Assembly (NCBI GenBank): GCA_018340375.1
Contig: JAFFJZ010000007.1
Coordinates: 29,176,001 to 29,240,000 of the forward strand
From: Gonatopus flavifemur
Taxonomy: Eukaryota > Arthropoda > Insecta > Hymenoptera > Dryinidae
DNA length: 64,000 nucleotides
Direction: 5' to 3'
How positions within the stretch are numbered: position 1 is the stretch's first letter; each line of letters starts with the position of its first letter. Of this stretch, positions 35,901-43,912 are shown piece by piece. The translations under genes and the position numbers were made by a program. The notes beneath the pieces are model-generated. The model saw nothing but the letters and a program-made list of their open reading frames with translations. It searched no databases and was not told the DNA's origin.

Positions 35901-38900
35901 TCGATCAGTATCTTATCTCTGACACGCAGCCAGTACTCGGCTGAGGGGTTTGTTTCTTCATATTGTATGTTACCAGTTATCTGCCGGAATTGCGATATCC
36001 AGTTGTAAGGGCTATTTGGTTCACGGGAACTTGATAGCTTCATTTGTTCAAGCAGACAAATCTTTGGGAATCTGGAGTCATTCATCTTCAAAATTCTGAT
36101 GATCCAGTTTATTACAAGTTTTACTACTTGAAAAGAAATCGGAAGTAATCCTAATTCTAATCGAAGTATATATGCAGCCGTGTTTCTGGGCAATAAAAAT
36201 AGTCGCTTGAAGAACAACTGCTGGGCCCCTTCAAGGATGTCCCGATGACGCAACCCCCATATATGAGCTGTGTATAGCAAGGAGGAAGTAACCATATTGT
36301 TATATAGTTTCAGCATAGTCTCCCCCCAATAAACACACACACGTGATTTCAACGTTGAGAAAACGTTAGACTGTCAAACGGACGTTAGTCTTTGATTTCA
36401 TAACGTTGATTTTTAGTTGGAATTTGATAGGGAAATAGACGACCAGGAATCATGTTTTGATGAAGTGTAATTTAAACTAATGTTCAAAAATAACCATCAA
36501 ACGACGTCCTCAAAAAACGTGTTTTGAACGGGTTTGAATCACGCGTTTAAAATGTGTTTATAACACTTTGTGTTTGAACTTCGATTGAAGATATTCTGCT
36601 GAAACTGTCGAACGAAACCGAACAATGGTTAAAATTTCATCAAAGAGCAAGATAGTAAATAGTGTGGCATACTTTCCAAATTCTGTCATGCTCAGAAATA
36701 CTATTGTTCTCGATATTGAATGATAAGTTTTCAGAATAATTTCTTGGATTGAATTCACGTTTTAAAACCATCATTAGGATACGTCAACATTTGACGTCTT
36801 TTAAACGATGTTTCAATCGTGGATATGACGTTATTTTATGGTTGAAAAACACGTGATCCGCCGCGAAATTTTTACGTTGAATCAACGCAAGAATATTACT
36901 AATTCACAACATGTGGTTATTGACTGTTTTTGACGTTTGTAAACGTGCGTGTGTTTACTGGGCCATGAGTCGACTTTGGCCCTCGCAAGAATTGCCAAAA
37001 CCGACGATGTAGCCATGCCCGTCTTAATCACTGCCGTCTTTGAGGCTACTAGGCCACGGGCCAATGGAGAAAATTCAACCCCCAAATAAGTGTATTGTTT
37101 TACTATTTCAACTAAAGCGCCTTGAAAAGTCAAGTTTTTGGGCTGAGAAATTATTCTTCCTGAGGAGCTAAATGCCATAATTTTGGTTTTCGCGGTATTC
37201 ACCGTTAGTCCATTCTCTGTACAATAGCTTTCAAGTATTCGAAGTTTTCTTCTGAGATCTGCTGGGGAGTAAGCAAGGATGGCTAAATCGTCGGCGTAAA
37301 GCATAATCAAGTCGGTTGAGTTATTTATATCAAGACCCCTCGTTCCTTTATTTCTGAAGGATTCAACAATATCAGATAAAAATAGGATAAATAAAAGGGG
37401 ACTTGATATCTCTCTTTGTAGAAATAATGCTATAGGAATTGTTGATACGTGTTGAAACATAACTACCTAAAAAAACAGTGACCAATCGGGTGCCACTATA
37501 GCACCTACAAAAATGATCAGAAATCAAAAATCTAAAAATTTTTATGAAATATATTATATTTGTTAGAGGTTGTATTAATAAAAAGTCAAAACTTAAAAAA
37601 ATGATAAACATGCAAACTTTTGGTAGCATTTTTTCACCTTTTTTCGCTCTTCAAAGTGCTGTATAAAGGAAGAAGAGGGCGAATGTCATCTCCATTTAGG
37701 TTCATCCTCCAATAAATTCAATTAGCTTCAAAATAAAAAAAAAAACGATCCGTTCAGTAGTTTTTGAGATATCGTGGAGCCAAACTTGAAAAGCATGGTT
37801 TCTAGAAAAACGCCTTCAAAGTTTCGGGATACGAATCCTTTAACTTGAGAACATTTTTTTCATGTACTTTAAGACCCATTCAATGAGTTTCAAATAACTC
37901 GAGTTTCTAATTTACTTCCTTCTTAAGAAAAAAAATTCGAGAAAATCACCTTATTTCGGAATTCGCTTGATGAGAACTTCCCCTTAATTCCAGTTATTTT
38001 TTGGTTTTCACTGTTGAATGACCAATTTTTGACCAAAAATAACGATTCATTTGTGAAACTTTTCCATCAAAAAGTACCCTAAAAATCATCATGAAATAAT
38101 GAAAAAGTACAAAAACTGGAAAAATAAAAACAATTCAGTTTAAATAATCTATCAAAATGGAAACATTTTCCAAATTCTCTACACTTCATACACAATTGTA
38201 AATTAATGATACATAATTTTGAAAATTTTCCCTTCCGAGTAATGATTATCCATTCATACTTTGTATGATACAAATAGTACGAATGAAATTGAAGTCATGC
38301 ATAACAACCGAAAGTGCAAAAATTAGATCATAAATATTCCGTGCTTCAAAGCAATATGAACGTCTCCTTATGAGTCACATTAATAATTCAAGTAACAATC
38401 GATAAAATCCGAATCTTGATGGAATATTAACAACTCTCGTCTCGACGTCATGAGACATCCAGTCGCCACACAAACTCTTCCGAAGTATACAAATGTCGGA
38501 GTATTTTGTGGTATGTAGGACACTGTAGGATTTCCCTGGATCGATAACACTCCTAGTAGGTTAATCAAGGACGATCGAATCACGTGGTAATGTAACTCAA
38601 TCGTCACTTTTTTTCTTTATAAACTTCAACGTGAAAACATTGATGCTCATGTAGGGATTATTGGAGCGAGACTTTGAAAATACTGGATATTTATCGTTAT
38701 AAACAACAGTATCTGAATACATAACCTTGAAAAGCGGATGAATAACATCAACTTTTTTTGTCGGTATACAGAATTATTCTCTTCAATCTGAGTCATCTCT
38801 CCCACATTCTTCTCTCTTCTATATAGAACAAACCCGTGAAACTCATTCTGTTGAAATTTGAATCATTTATCGAAACTAATTGAGGTCGAATAGAGAATTC

Positions 38901-39581
38901 GAGTCTGAAAGAATGTGTCGTATGTGAAAATCCGTTTATCTTGTACTGATGTGAAAAAACCGATATTTGCTTCAAATGAATTGGCATTGAAAAGATCAAC
39001 ATAATAGAATTCTTAATTTGTTTCACAAATCGTTTCAAATTTCCGCAACATTCAAACTCACTCAAATCATTTAAATGTACATTAGTGTCAACATTAGCCC
39101 CGTACAGCACAACCACCGATTCTCCACCCAGGACTTCGGTGGACTGGAGGTGGAGAATCAGTGGAGAAATGAGAGCCGTGGAAATAAGGGAGAAATAAGG
39201 GAGAGTCTCCGTTGAGGCAACGGAGAGACAACGTGGATTTGTCCGCCCCCTTTATTTTCAATAAAATTCATGTTAGTGGATTCACTCATTGGAATTTGGT
39301 TGTGTAAATCGACAGATATGAATTTCATTGAAAATAAAGAGGACGGACGAATCCACGTCGCCTCTCCGCTGCCTCAACGGAGACTCTCCCTTATTTCTCC
39401 CTTATTTCCACGGCTCTCAATTCTCCACTGATTCTCCACCTCCAGTCCACCGAAGTCCTGGGTGGAGAATCGGTGGTTGTGCTACAAGGGAGCTCCTTTG
39501 GATTCACTTTACAAAGAAAAATACGTAAATAGAATGAAATAAAATAAAATACGTGAAATTACCTCCTGAATTGGCCATCAT
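20769..39581 (-). CDS. FAMeT-like / DM9-repeat protein gene, 8 exons (join of the exons listed below)
   Basis: Spliced minus-strand gene predicted to give 451 aa. Residues ~13-140 and ~150-278 are two farnesoic acid O-methyltransferase-like (Methyltransf_FA) domains. Shared landmarks are RL(E/D)Y, NAHIAL or NDAHIAL, PMYE, LGGW, SVIR, W-H-(D/E)-G, DP-P-GI and TGWGA(S/T)G-W. Residues ~311-375 and 376-449 are two DM9 repeats (LYVGR, HHEG, GK-PSHAVCY). Every junction is GT/AG and phase-consistent. The start is chosen at an ATG pair (39581, 39578); the second has A at -3 and G at +4. An in-frame ATG at 39686 would add 35 mostly hydrophobic residues. Crustacean FAMeT proteins were named for methyl farnesoate synthesis, but in insects the juvenile-hormone methyl transfer is made by the unrelated JHAMT, so enzymatic activity should not be assumed. 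DM9 proteins of other animals have been linked to sugar binding and immunity. The product has no certain signal peptide and is probably cytosolic. Confidence 0.85.
21073..21323 (-). CDS. FAMeT/DM9 gene exon 7 (DM9 repeat 1)
   Basis: 251 bp: two bases plus 83 codons. A Ser/Pro-rich linker (SDSGSAPSAP) is followed by a DM9 repeat: CWCDASGGMVPPDSVEGG, GETLYVGRAHHEGALIPGK, PSHAVCYVSWGGAEHG. The acceptor is TTTGCAG and the donor GTAAGA. Confidence 0.9.
21324..22712 (-). other. Intron 6 of the FAMeT/DM9 gene
   Basis: About 1.4 kb. The segment 21930-22330 is relatively GC-rich and repeats ATCCGGG / CCCGGAT words (for example ATCCGGGCG, ATCCGGGTAGA, ATCCGGATTT), which suggests another foldback element. 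Its ends are unclear. No exon recognised. Confidence 0.5.
22713..22953 (-). CDS. FAMeT/DM9 gene exon 6 (second half of FAMeT domain 2 and linker)
   Basis: 241 bp: 80 codons plus one base, from VRVDTPKLLNEREHKRF through WQDPNPMGISHVGV and TGWGATGNWKL to a lysine-ending linker. The donor is placed at A7|GTAATC, because the frame downstream is intron-like and the one leftover A joins exon 7 to make an asparagine codon. The exact donor is the least certain junction of the gene. Confidence 0.8.
23351..23507. mobile_element. CA(C/T)TGT-type foldback element in intron 5
   Basis: Termini CATTGTAAAAAATAATC and ATTTTTCACAGTG with TA on both sides. The interior repeats ACATTTATATGGA / TCCATATAAATGT and GGAAATTTTCC-like words. 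It lies 152 bp beyond the exon 5 donor. Confidence 0.7.
23659..23870 (-). CDS. FAMeT/DM9 gene exon 5 (first half of FAMeT domain 2)
   Basis: 212 bp: two bases plus 70 codons, RTPLKTPNRLDYKF to RYDRKQPDK, with donor GTGCAA. It carries the second copy of the landmarks NAHIAL, PMYE, LGGW and SVIR. In this copy PMYEIMLGGW is uninterrupted, whereas domain 1 has an intron between PMYE and the following residue. Confidence 0.9.
24146..24602. repeat. Foldback element with a strong central hairpin
   Basis: Outer arms start TTCTTGG and end CCAAGAA, with CCAC(T/C)C..GAGTGG words and GCAACC / GGGTTGC pairs further in. The centre (24329-24376) is a near-perfect hairpin with arms TCGCTCTGTACAGACC and GGTCTATACAGAGCGA. 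Confidence 0.65.
25206..25406. mobile_element. CACTGAG-type foldback element, GGTTATGATAACC interior
   Basis: Termini CACTGAGAAAGC / TTTTTCTCTGGGTG, TA on both sides. The interior repeats GGTT..AACC palindromes. Confidence 0.65.
26636..26705 (+). repeat. tRNA-like sequence (SINE head or tRNA pseudogene)
   Basis: A-box-like TTAGCCTAGCGGTAAAGGA and B-box GGTTCGATTCCC. The T stem pairs poorly and a run of T follows. Not a credible functional tRNA. Confidence 0.4.
28821..28960 (-). CDS. FAMeT/DM9 gene exon 4 (end of FAMeT domain 1)
   Basis: 140 bp encoding WHDGTLTVGKENE through GIGYFGVCTGWGASGEWLIE. The acceptor ends TTTAAG and the donor is GTGAG. It ends in phase 1, giving a glycine codon with exon 5. 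The opposite strand carries a long unrelated open frame, which is a shadow of this exon plus intron. Confidence 0.9.
29096..31029. repeat. Giant inverted repeat in intron 3
   Basis: The left arm (about 29096-29735) and right arm (about 30395-31029) are close reverse complements. They start with ACAAGGAGACTTACGGAAG and end with CTTCCGTAAGTCTCCTTGT. Inner parts of the arms and the centre (30000-30390) are copies of a ~165-bp unit marked by ATGCATCATTT, TGCTGAATCCAAAT and AAGTTTTCCCGGAAA. A separate hairpin (29774-29987) is inserted in it. No coding content is credible. Confidence 0.8.
29774..29987. mobile_element. CACTGAG-type foldback element inside the giant inverted repeat
   Basis: Ends CACTGAGAAAAGTG / CACTTCTCTCAGTG with TA on both sides. 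The interior word is ATTACCATG / CATGGTAAT, repeated. Confidence 0.75.
31030..31258. mobile_element. CACTGAGAG-type foldback element (left tip truncated)
   Basis: TGAGAGAAATTC at left pairs with GAATTCCTCTCAGTG-like sequence at right. The interior repeats TTGATTCAACTAAG / CTTGGTTGAATCAACC. It abuts the giant inverted repeat, and the outer CAC of the left end is missing. Confidence 0.55.
31549..31673 (-). CDS. FAMeT/DM9 gene exon 3
   Basis: 125 bp, 41 codons plus two bases, from VFLGGWSNAKSVIRKN to GDEFRGFWI. The acceptor TTGTAG and donor GTATG are clear. It continues FAMeT domain 1 directly after PMYE of exon 2. The AG left at the end forms an arginine codon with the first base of exon 4. 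Confidence 0.9.
32937..33003 (-). repeat. tRNA-like sequence (SINE head or tRNA pseudogene)
   Basis: The minus strand has an A-box-like TGGCTCAACGGGTAA and a B-box GGTTCGATTCC at tRNA-like spacing. The T stem has a mismatch and no clean cloverleaf acceptor stem forms, so it is not called a functional tRNA. Confidence 0.45.
33373..33743. mobile_element. CACGGAG-type foldback element, TTGCTRTNRCAGCAA interior
   Basis: Termini CACGGAGAAAAAA / TTTTTTCTCTCCGTG with TA on both sides. The interior is ~20 repetitions of TTGCT..AGCAA-like palindromic words, such as TTGCTGTGACAGCAA. The open frames crossing it are periodicity artefacts. Confidence 0.8.
34731..34867 (-). CDS. FAMeT/DM9 gene exon 2 (first half of FAMeT domain 1)
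   Basis: 137 bp: two bases finishing a split codon, then 45 codons from LSTEDRLEYNF to GEPMYE, with donor GTAAG after the GAA codon. The acceptor TACAG is preceded by a pyrimidine-rich tract. The frame is also open upstream to an ATG at 34925, giving an apparent signal peptide, but most of that peptide is the polypyrimidine tract read as Leu/Ile/Phe. It is treated here as intron. Confidence 0.85.
35423..36324 (-). pseudogene. LINE reverse transcriptase fragment, C-terminal part with zinc knuckle
   Basis: Open frame of ~300 codons continuing the RT thumb region (LYNNMVTSSLLY, HIWGLRHRDILEG). It ends in a Cys/His knuckle C-x2-C-x9-H-x4-C at 35621-35677, as in many LINE ORF2 proteins. The frame ends at a stop near 35423. 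It realigns with the upstream fragment if the inserted element and one copy of a CC duplication are discounted. Confidence 0.85.
36325..36962. mobile_element. 638-bp non-autonomous element inserted in the LINE
   Basis: Imperfect ~20-bp terminal inverted repeats CCCARTAAACACAC and direct CC flanks (36323-36324, 36963-36964). The interior repeats AACGTT-type words and GTTTAAA motifs. The insertion is dated after the LINE because it interrupts its reading frame. No coding capacity. Confidence 0.7.
36963..37430 (-). pseudogene. LINE reverse transcriptase fragment, palm domain
   Basis: The open frame contains SPLLFILFLSDI, then the catalytic YADD (37287-37298) and YTYLGVEF (the usual LG box). It runs to the tryptophan just before the 638-bp insertion. 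Upstream RT motifs and any endonuclease are absent. The reading frame has no stops, so decay is mild. Confidence 0.85.
39099..39490. mobile_element. Foldback element, GGTGGAGAA family, copy 2
   Basis: Near-perfect hairpin with long arms (about 39099-39255 and 39335-39490), starting CCCGTACAGCACAACC and ending GGTTGTGCTACAAGGG. The arms carry repeated GGTGGAGAA / TTCTCCACC and GGGAGAAATAAGGGAGA words. It is the same family as 7249-7656. Flanks are GC/AG, so no clean 2-bp duplication is seen here. Confidence 0.75.
39563..39581 (-). CDS. FAMeT/DM9 gene exon 1 (coding part)
   Basis: Encodes MMANSG plus one base (phase 1), followed by the donor GTAATT. Joining to the acceptor at 34867 completes an alanine codon and leads straight into LSTEDRLEY. 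The exon frame stays open upstream to an ATG at 39686 (a 41-residue exon with a hydrophobic stretch). Whether that part is 5' UTR or an N-terminal anchor cannot be decided from sequence. A foldback element ends only 72 bp inside the following intron. Confidence 0.6.
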
Positions 39582-39686
39582 CTTCGATAAATATATGAAA
39601 TCTATGATGGGACACAATAATCCTAAAACTGTTGCGTAGACTACGAATTTTGTAGACACTACACCACTTTCGTAAGAACCAAACAT

Positions 39687-41040
39687 GTTGTTAAAACTTT
39701 TATTTTCACAGCTGTACAATGCAATTGTATTCTCATTGTCTACACTCTTCCATTCAATTACATTTCCTTATACCTCTAAAATGAGGAATTCCATCACGTA
39801 AGTATCACAATATTCTCACTAGATAGTTTGGATAAACATGTTTTATGGGAATCAGTTTTCTCACACAAATACACAAATAACACTTGCCAATTCGATCATT
39901 CGTTACAAATATATCCGAAATTCAGGTTCATTCATGAATGTAGGTATATTTAAAACTTGGCATAACTGATGAAAACTGTCCCTTGATCATCGAAGTGTGC
40001 GAATTGTTTCAAGAAAATCACTATTATGAGAGTATTGAATCAGCAAAACGATGAGAAGAGTGTATAGGTGTATTTCGTTGGACGAAGAACGCAACATACA
40101 TTTTATAAATAGTTACTAGTGTCATTGGAGTTCGTAAGAGTAATGCTGACATCATATCATTACGAATATCAAGAATAACAACACCGATTCGTGAATAGTA
40201 CCATCGATATTTGTCAATCCTATATAGATTCACTATACATCTTGATTGAGCTACACTGAGAGAAATTTATAATTAAATGGGGAAACAAACTGACTTCTAA
40301 TAGAATTTACTGTAAAACATTGTAAATTTGTTCAGGTTTCTATTGTTATGCCACAGTCAATTTTATTAGAAGTCAGTATGTTCCTCCCTCCCTGTGAAAA
40401 ATGACAAAAGTGTGCAGAAAGGTTCGGAAACCAATTGGGACAAAACTCGACATTAAACGGAATGAATCGTGGAGATTCGCAACTAAATTCTTTCCGTTTA
40501 TTTCCATCATTTTTAACAGGGCTGGTAGAAATTTGTCTGGGCGTCCCATTTACCATCCACGTACTAGATAGGACCCACGTGGGGGCAACTGGATCACACA
40601 CTTTAGCCAATTTGACTTTAGTGTCCAAACATTTAGTTGGTTTATATTTGGTATATTTTTCATGCGTCAACTGATCGTACAGTAACATTGATAGTCCAGC
40701 AACACGGTCAGAGGAATAAAAGAAAGCCCCAACGTTTCAATTATTTTATGGAAATGAATTCAAAAGCAACGTTCTTGACTGAAGATTGCATGTCAAAATA
40801 CATTGTTACCTTATTCATAGGTGTGATTTTACAGAAACCACATGATTTCACATTTCTAATTGCCAATTTGTACAACATTCTAGCAATTCCCTGGGACATC
40901 TGGATAATCACAGGCTAGAAGGTGCGTTACAAAACTAGCTAGAAACCAACCCAACACCTGAGAAAACTAGCTGGGGCCCATCTAATTCCCAATCATGATT
41001 TCTGTCAGTGTATTATGGACTATAGCACTGTAGTTTTAGT
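39687..41040. other. Upstream of the FAMeT/DM9 gene; no other gene seen
   Basis: Presumably includes the promoter, but no TATA or initiator could be assigned. 40254-40400 is a hairpin (CACTGAGAGAAATTTATAA.., with AAACTGACTTCTAATA / TTAGAAGTCAGT). Confidence 0.45.
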
Positions 41041-41049
41041 TCGTATTGA

Positions 41050-41285
41050 AATCATGTATGGCTCATACATGGGTAAAATGAAACATATATGTCTCCTTCA
41101 CAATCCATATATGATTCATATATGAGAAAATTCCTCTATACATAAAATGTTTTCGATACAGGGTCATATATGGATTATATAGAAGACATCTATGAATTAT
41201 ATAGGGGATATATATGATTTGCATTACTCTCATACATTTGCTACATGTGATTTATATAGGATTCACATAGGATTCATTTTCACTA
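41050..41285. repeat. ATTCATATATG foldback repeat, second member
   Basis: It repeats TCATATATGAT/G words as in 1738-2087 and ends GATTCATTTTCACTAGAG. The left end is not resolved. Confidence 0.55.
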
Positions 41286-41914
41286 GAGTGACCGATTCGT
41301 TTGTGGAACTTCCCTATCCAATAGTGACTAAAACATGTAATCTTTTTGATATTCTTTGAGTAAACACTCAAAAACTCATGGAAGAATAATTCAAAAATTA
41401 CCAAAACTAAGATTGATTCCATTCAGAGCAATTATTGTATCCCTGTTTTCTTCCCGTCAAGCAGTTTCCCTAGGGTTGAAAGTATTCTTCTTACACGCAT
41501 GCGCGAGTTAGTTTTCAGCTTACTCGTATGCAATTGATAATTTTTGTCTCTAAGAACGAGGAAGAAAAGGGGTACTTTCAAGGCACGTGTTACAAAAAGA
41601 CTATAAAATCAGGTCTTGGCCAGGTCTTCATATATTTGCTTGAATAGACATGGTTTGAGCAACCGTGGTGGTGACCATGAACAATTTCGAAGACTGAATC
41701 CGTATTTTCACTGAAACATTGGTGCTTCCGAATGCAATGAATTTAATAACATTTCCCTACCAGGTAGGTAGCATAAGTCCGAAGAGTCATTTACCCAAAA
41801 TTTTTGTTCTCACTCACAACATTGTTGTTCCCGTCAGAGTCTTATGAATCAGATTACCCAAAGTTTATCTCGATATGTTGAAGAATGAAAAAGTTTGAGC
41901 GAGTTTAATGTTCC

Positions 41915-42240
41915 CAGATAGAAAAATGTGTTCATAATGATACCATAAAGAAGCCATGGTATGAAAAAGAATGTTGGCATGATGGTACCAAGGTGTTTCC
42001 TGGTGTGTTATGGTGACAATCTATGCGAACATCATGTTTCACAGTAACTGATGAATTATTGATGCGCAATGTGGCATCTGAAACAAGAGCGAATCATGGT
42101 GCCATAATTCATGTATTACGGATGCATTATGTGAAATCATTTCGTTCCGCCATAATCGATTTATTATCAACGCATACCATAGCGTTGAAGTCCGAAAGAA
42201 TTCATGGTAGTATGTTTCATAATATATGAGTATAGATTCA
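41915..42240. repeat. ACCATGGT-type palindromic repeat
   Basis: It contains GATGGTACCAAGGTGTTTCC and ATGATACCATAAAG / CCATGGTATG pairs. A related segment (GATGGTCCCAAGGTGTTTCC) is at 45060-45082. Confidence 0.5.
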
Positions 42241-42369
42241 ATAATTGATACCTTATTGACACCGGTAAAAGAAACCCATTGAAACGAACATAATGAAGCT
42301 TCATGAGATTTTCTCAGAACAGAACATTCTCTGAGATTCATTGAGAATTGATGCTTTTGAATGAAATTA

Positions 42370-42720
42370 TCCCCCAATAAAAATATTTCTCTTCAAAATT
42401 CTTCAAAACTCTTCAGATTTTTCTACATAATTGTCAGATTACGGACGCTTTGAGAAATTTGCAGAATTTTTAACCATAAATATTACTCTACAAATTTCTG
42501 CATTACTCTGCAAAATTGTACATAATTCTTCCAATCTTCGTAATATTTTATGAATTTCTCCACAAAATTCGTACAAACCTCGCCAAATCTCCATATTACA
42601 TTAAATACTTCTCTGCATATTTCTGCATTACTCTACAAATCTCTGTTTGATCTATTCACTTTTGCTTGAGAGAAAAAATTTTTGTTTAGAGTTTATCTCT
42701 ACAAATCTCCTTCCAGTTCG
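42370..42720 (+). repeat. Short-word repeat, TACTCTACAAATTTCTGCA type
   Basis: Repeated ATTACTCT(A/G)CAAA and TTCTGCATTA words. The complementary form (TTTGCAGAGAAATGTATGAATT) occurs at 43330-43640, suggesting distant arms of one foldback. Confidence 0.5.
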
Positions 42721-42780
42721 ACTTGAATGACATTACGGAAGAGACACCACATTGAAAGTCCATTTTTAGGAACTTTCCTC

Positions 42781-42850
42781 AGTGAGCATTGAACCCGGGT
42801 CCTGCGAGTGAGAAGCAAAGCCTCTATCACATCAGCGGATCTCCGAGATG
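42781..42850 (-). repeat. tRNA-derived SINE-like fragment
   Basis: The minus strand reads CTCGGAGATCCGCTGATGTG, ATAGAGGCT, TCTCACTCGCAGGACCCGGG and TTCAATGC. It includes an A-box-like TGATGTGATAGAG and a B-box GGGTTCAAT. It matches 63641-63712 closely. Confidence 0.65.
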
Positions 42851-42889
42851 ACTACAGTAATCTTAAAGTACCACTTATGGGAATCATCG

Positions 42890-43345
42890 CAATGGAAAAT
42901 TTTGAAAAATTCGTTTTCGTGAGGTATAGACCAATCAATTCAGAATCTTCTGAAACGAAAAATGAATAGGTCGTAGGAGAAGGGATTTTTTTGACCTCAA
43001 CTTGTGAATTCTTCCAAGTGCTGAGTCAAATCGATAGAAAATTTTGAAAGTTCGTCCCTGTAAGATATAGACCAATCGATTCAGAATCTTATGAAACGAA
43101 AAATGAGTAGATCGTGGGAGAAAGGTTTTTTTGAGCTTAACTTGTAAATTTTTCCAAGTGTTGGGTCAAATCGATAGAAAATTTTGAAAAATTCGTTCCC
43201 GTCAGATATAGACTAATCGATTCAGAATCCTCCGAAAGGAAAAATGAGTGGGTCGTGGGAGAGAGGTTTTTTCGAGGCCTACTAGTGAATTTCACTTAAG
43301 TTGTTTTGAGTCGATTGAAAAATTTGAAAAAATTCACTTTATCTC
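42890..43345 (+). repeat. Tandem repeat, ~141-bp unit, three copies plus part
   Basis: The motif A(C/T)AA(T)CGATTCAGAATC recurs at about 42930, 43071 and 43212. Each is followed by GAAACGAAAAATGA(A/G)TAG and GGAGA(A/G)AGG, then TCAAATCGATAGAAAATTTT. A fourth copy fades out near 43340. Confidence 0.75.
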
Positions 43346-43646
43346 CGCAAATGAGATTTGAGAAAAATGTATGAATTTGTATAGAAAACTCAACTCTCCG
43401 CCACAAGCCGTAATATTCTTGGAATAGACAAATAAAGAGAAAATTCAAATTTTTTTCTGCAAATGTAGTTTGCAGAGAAATGTATGAATTCGTGGAGAAA
43501 ATTCCTTTCCTCATCAAATGTTTCCACCATTTATCAAGTAGAAACATGTTGAGAAAATTCAACATTTCTCAACAGAACAACTTTGACCAATAAGTTGGAA
43601 ATGTACAGAGAAACCTTTACTTGCAATAGAAATTTTCAGAAATATG

Positions 43647-43912
43647 CACGGAGAAAAAGGTATCTTAAAAAGTACCATAATTTATGGATTTTCTGCGCTG
43701 GTCTGACCGAGTCTAAATATTTACCTGAAAAACCCTCTAAAAGTACCATAATGTCTTGGACTTTTATACGGAAGGTACCATACTTATTTCAAAAAGTCCA
43801 AGAAATTATGGTACTTTTAGAGATTCATGCAAGTGAATATTCCGACTCGGGTCAGACCAGCGCTGAAAATTCATAAATTATGGTATTTTTCAAGATATCT
43901 GTTTTCTCAGTG
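43647..43912. mobile_element. CACGGAG-type foldback element, AGTACCATAATTTATGG interior
   Basis: Ends CACGGAGAAAAAGGTATCTT / AAGATATCTGTTTTCTCAGTG with TG on both sides. The arms include CGCTGGTCTGACCGAGTC / GACTCGGGTCAGACCAGCG. Confidence 0.85.

Larger units (their letters stand above)
35175..37445 (-). mobile_element. 5'-truncated non-LTR retrotransposon (LINE), split by a later insertion
   Basis: Minus-strand reverse transcriptase remnant in two open pieces (see the next two entries). The 3' end has an AATAAA-like signal (35201-35206) and a short (TATC)-type tail (about 35176-35197). It begins inside the RT domain just before SPLLFILFLSDI, so most of the element is missing. The YADDLAIL active-site box and C-terminal zinc knuckle fit the jockey/R1/I group broadly; the clade is not assigned. 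Confidence 0.85.
35023..37983. mobile_element. TTAA-flanked foldback element carrying a LINE
   Basis: TTAA stands at both ends (35019-35022 and 37984-37987), next to inverted repeats GGGG..GTTC / GAACTTCCCC. The arms are ~130 bp (35023-35160 and ~37850-37983) and share a pyrimidine-rich AAATCACCTTATTT motif. The TTAA target and G-rich ends resemble piggyBac- or Kolobok-type elements, but there is no transposase. The middle is occupied by a LINE fragment. Confidence 0.65.
34868..39562 (-). other. Intron 1 of the FAMeT/DM9 gene
   Basis: About 4.7 kb. It contains the TTAA-flanked element with nested LINE and 638-bp element (35019-37987) and, next to the donor, the foldback element 39099-39490. 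I see no gene in 37990-39098. Confidence 0.6.
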
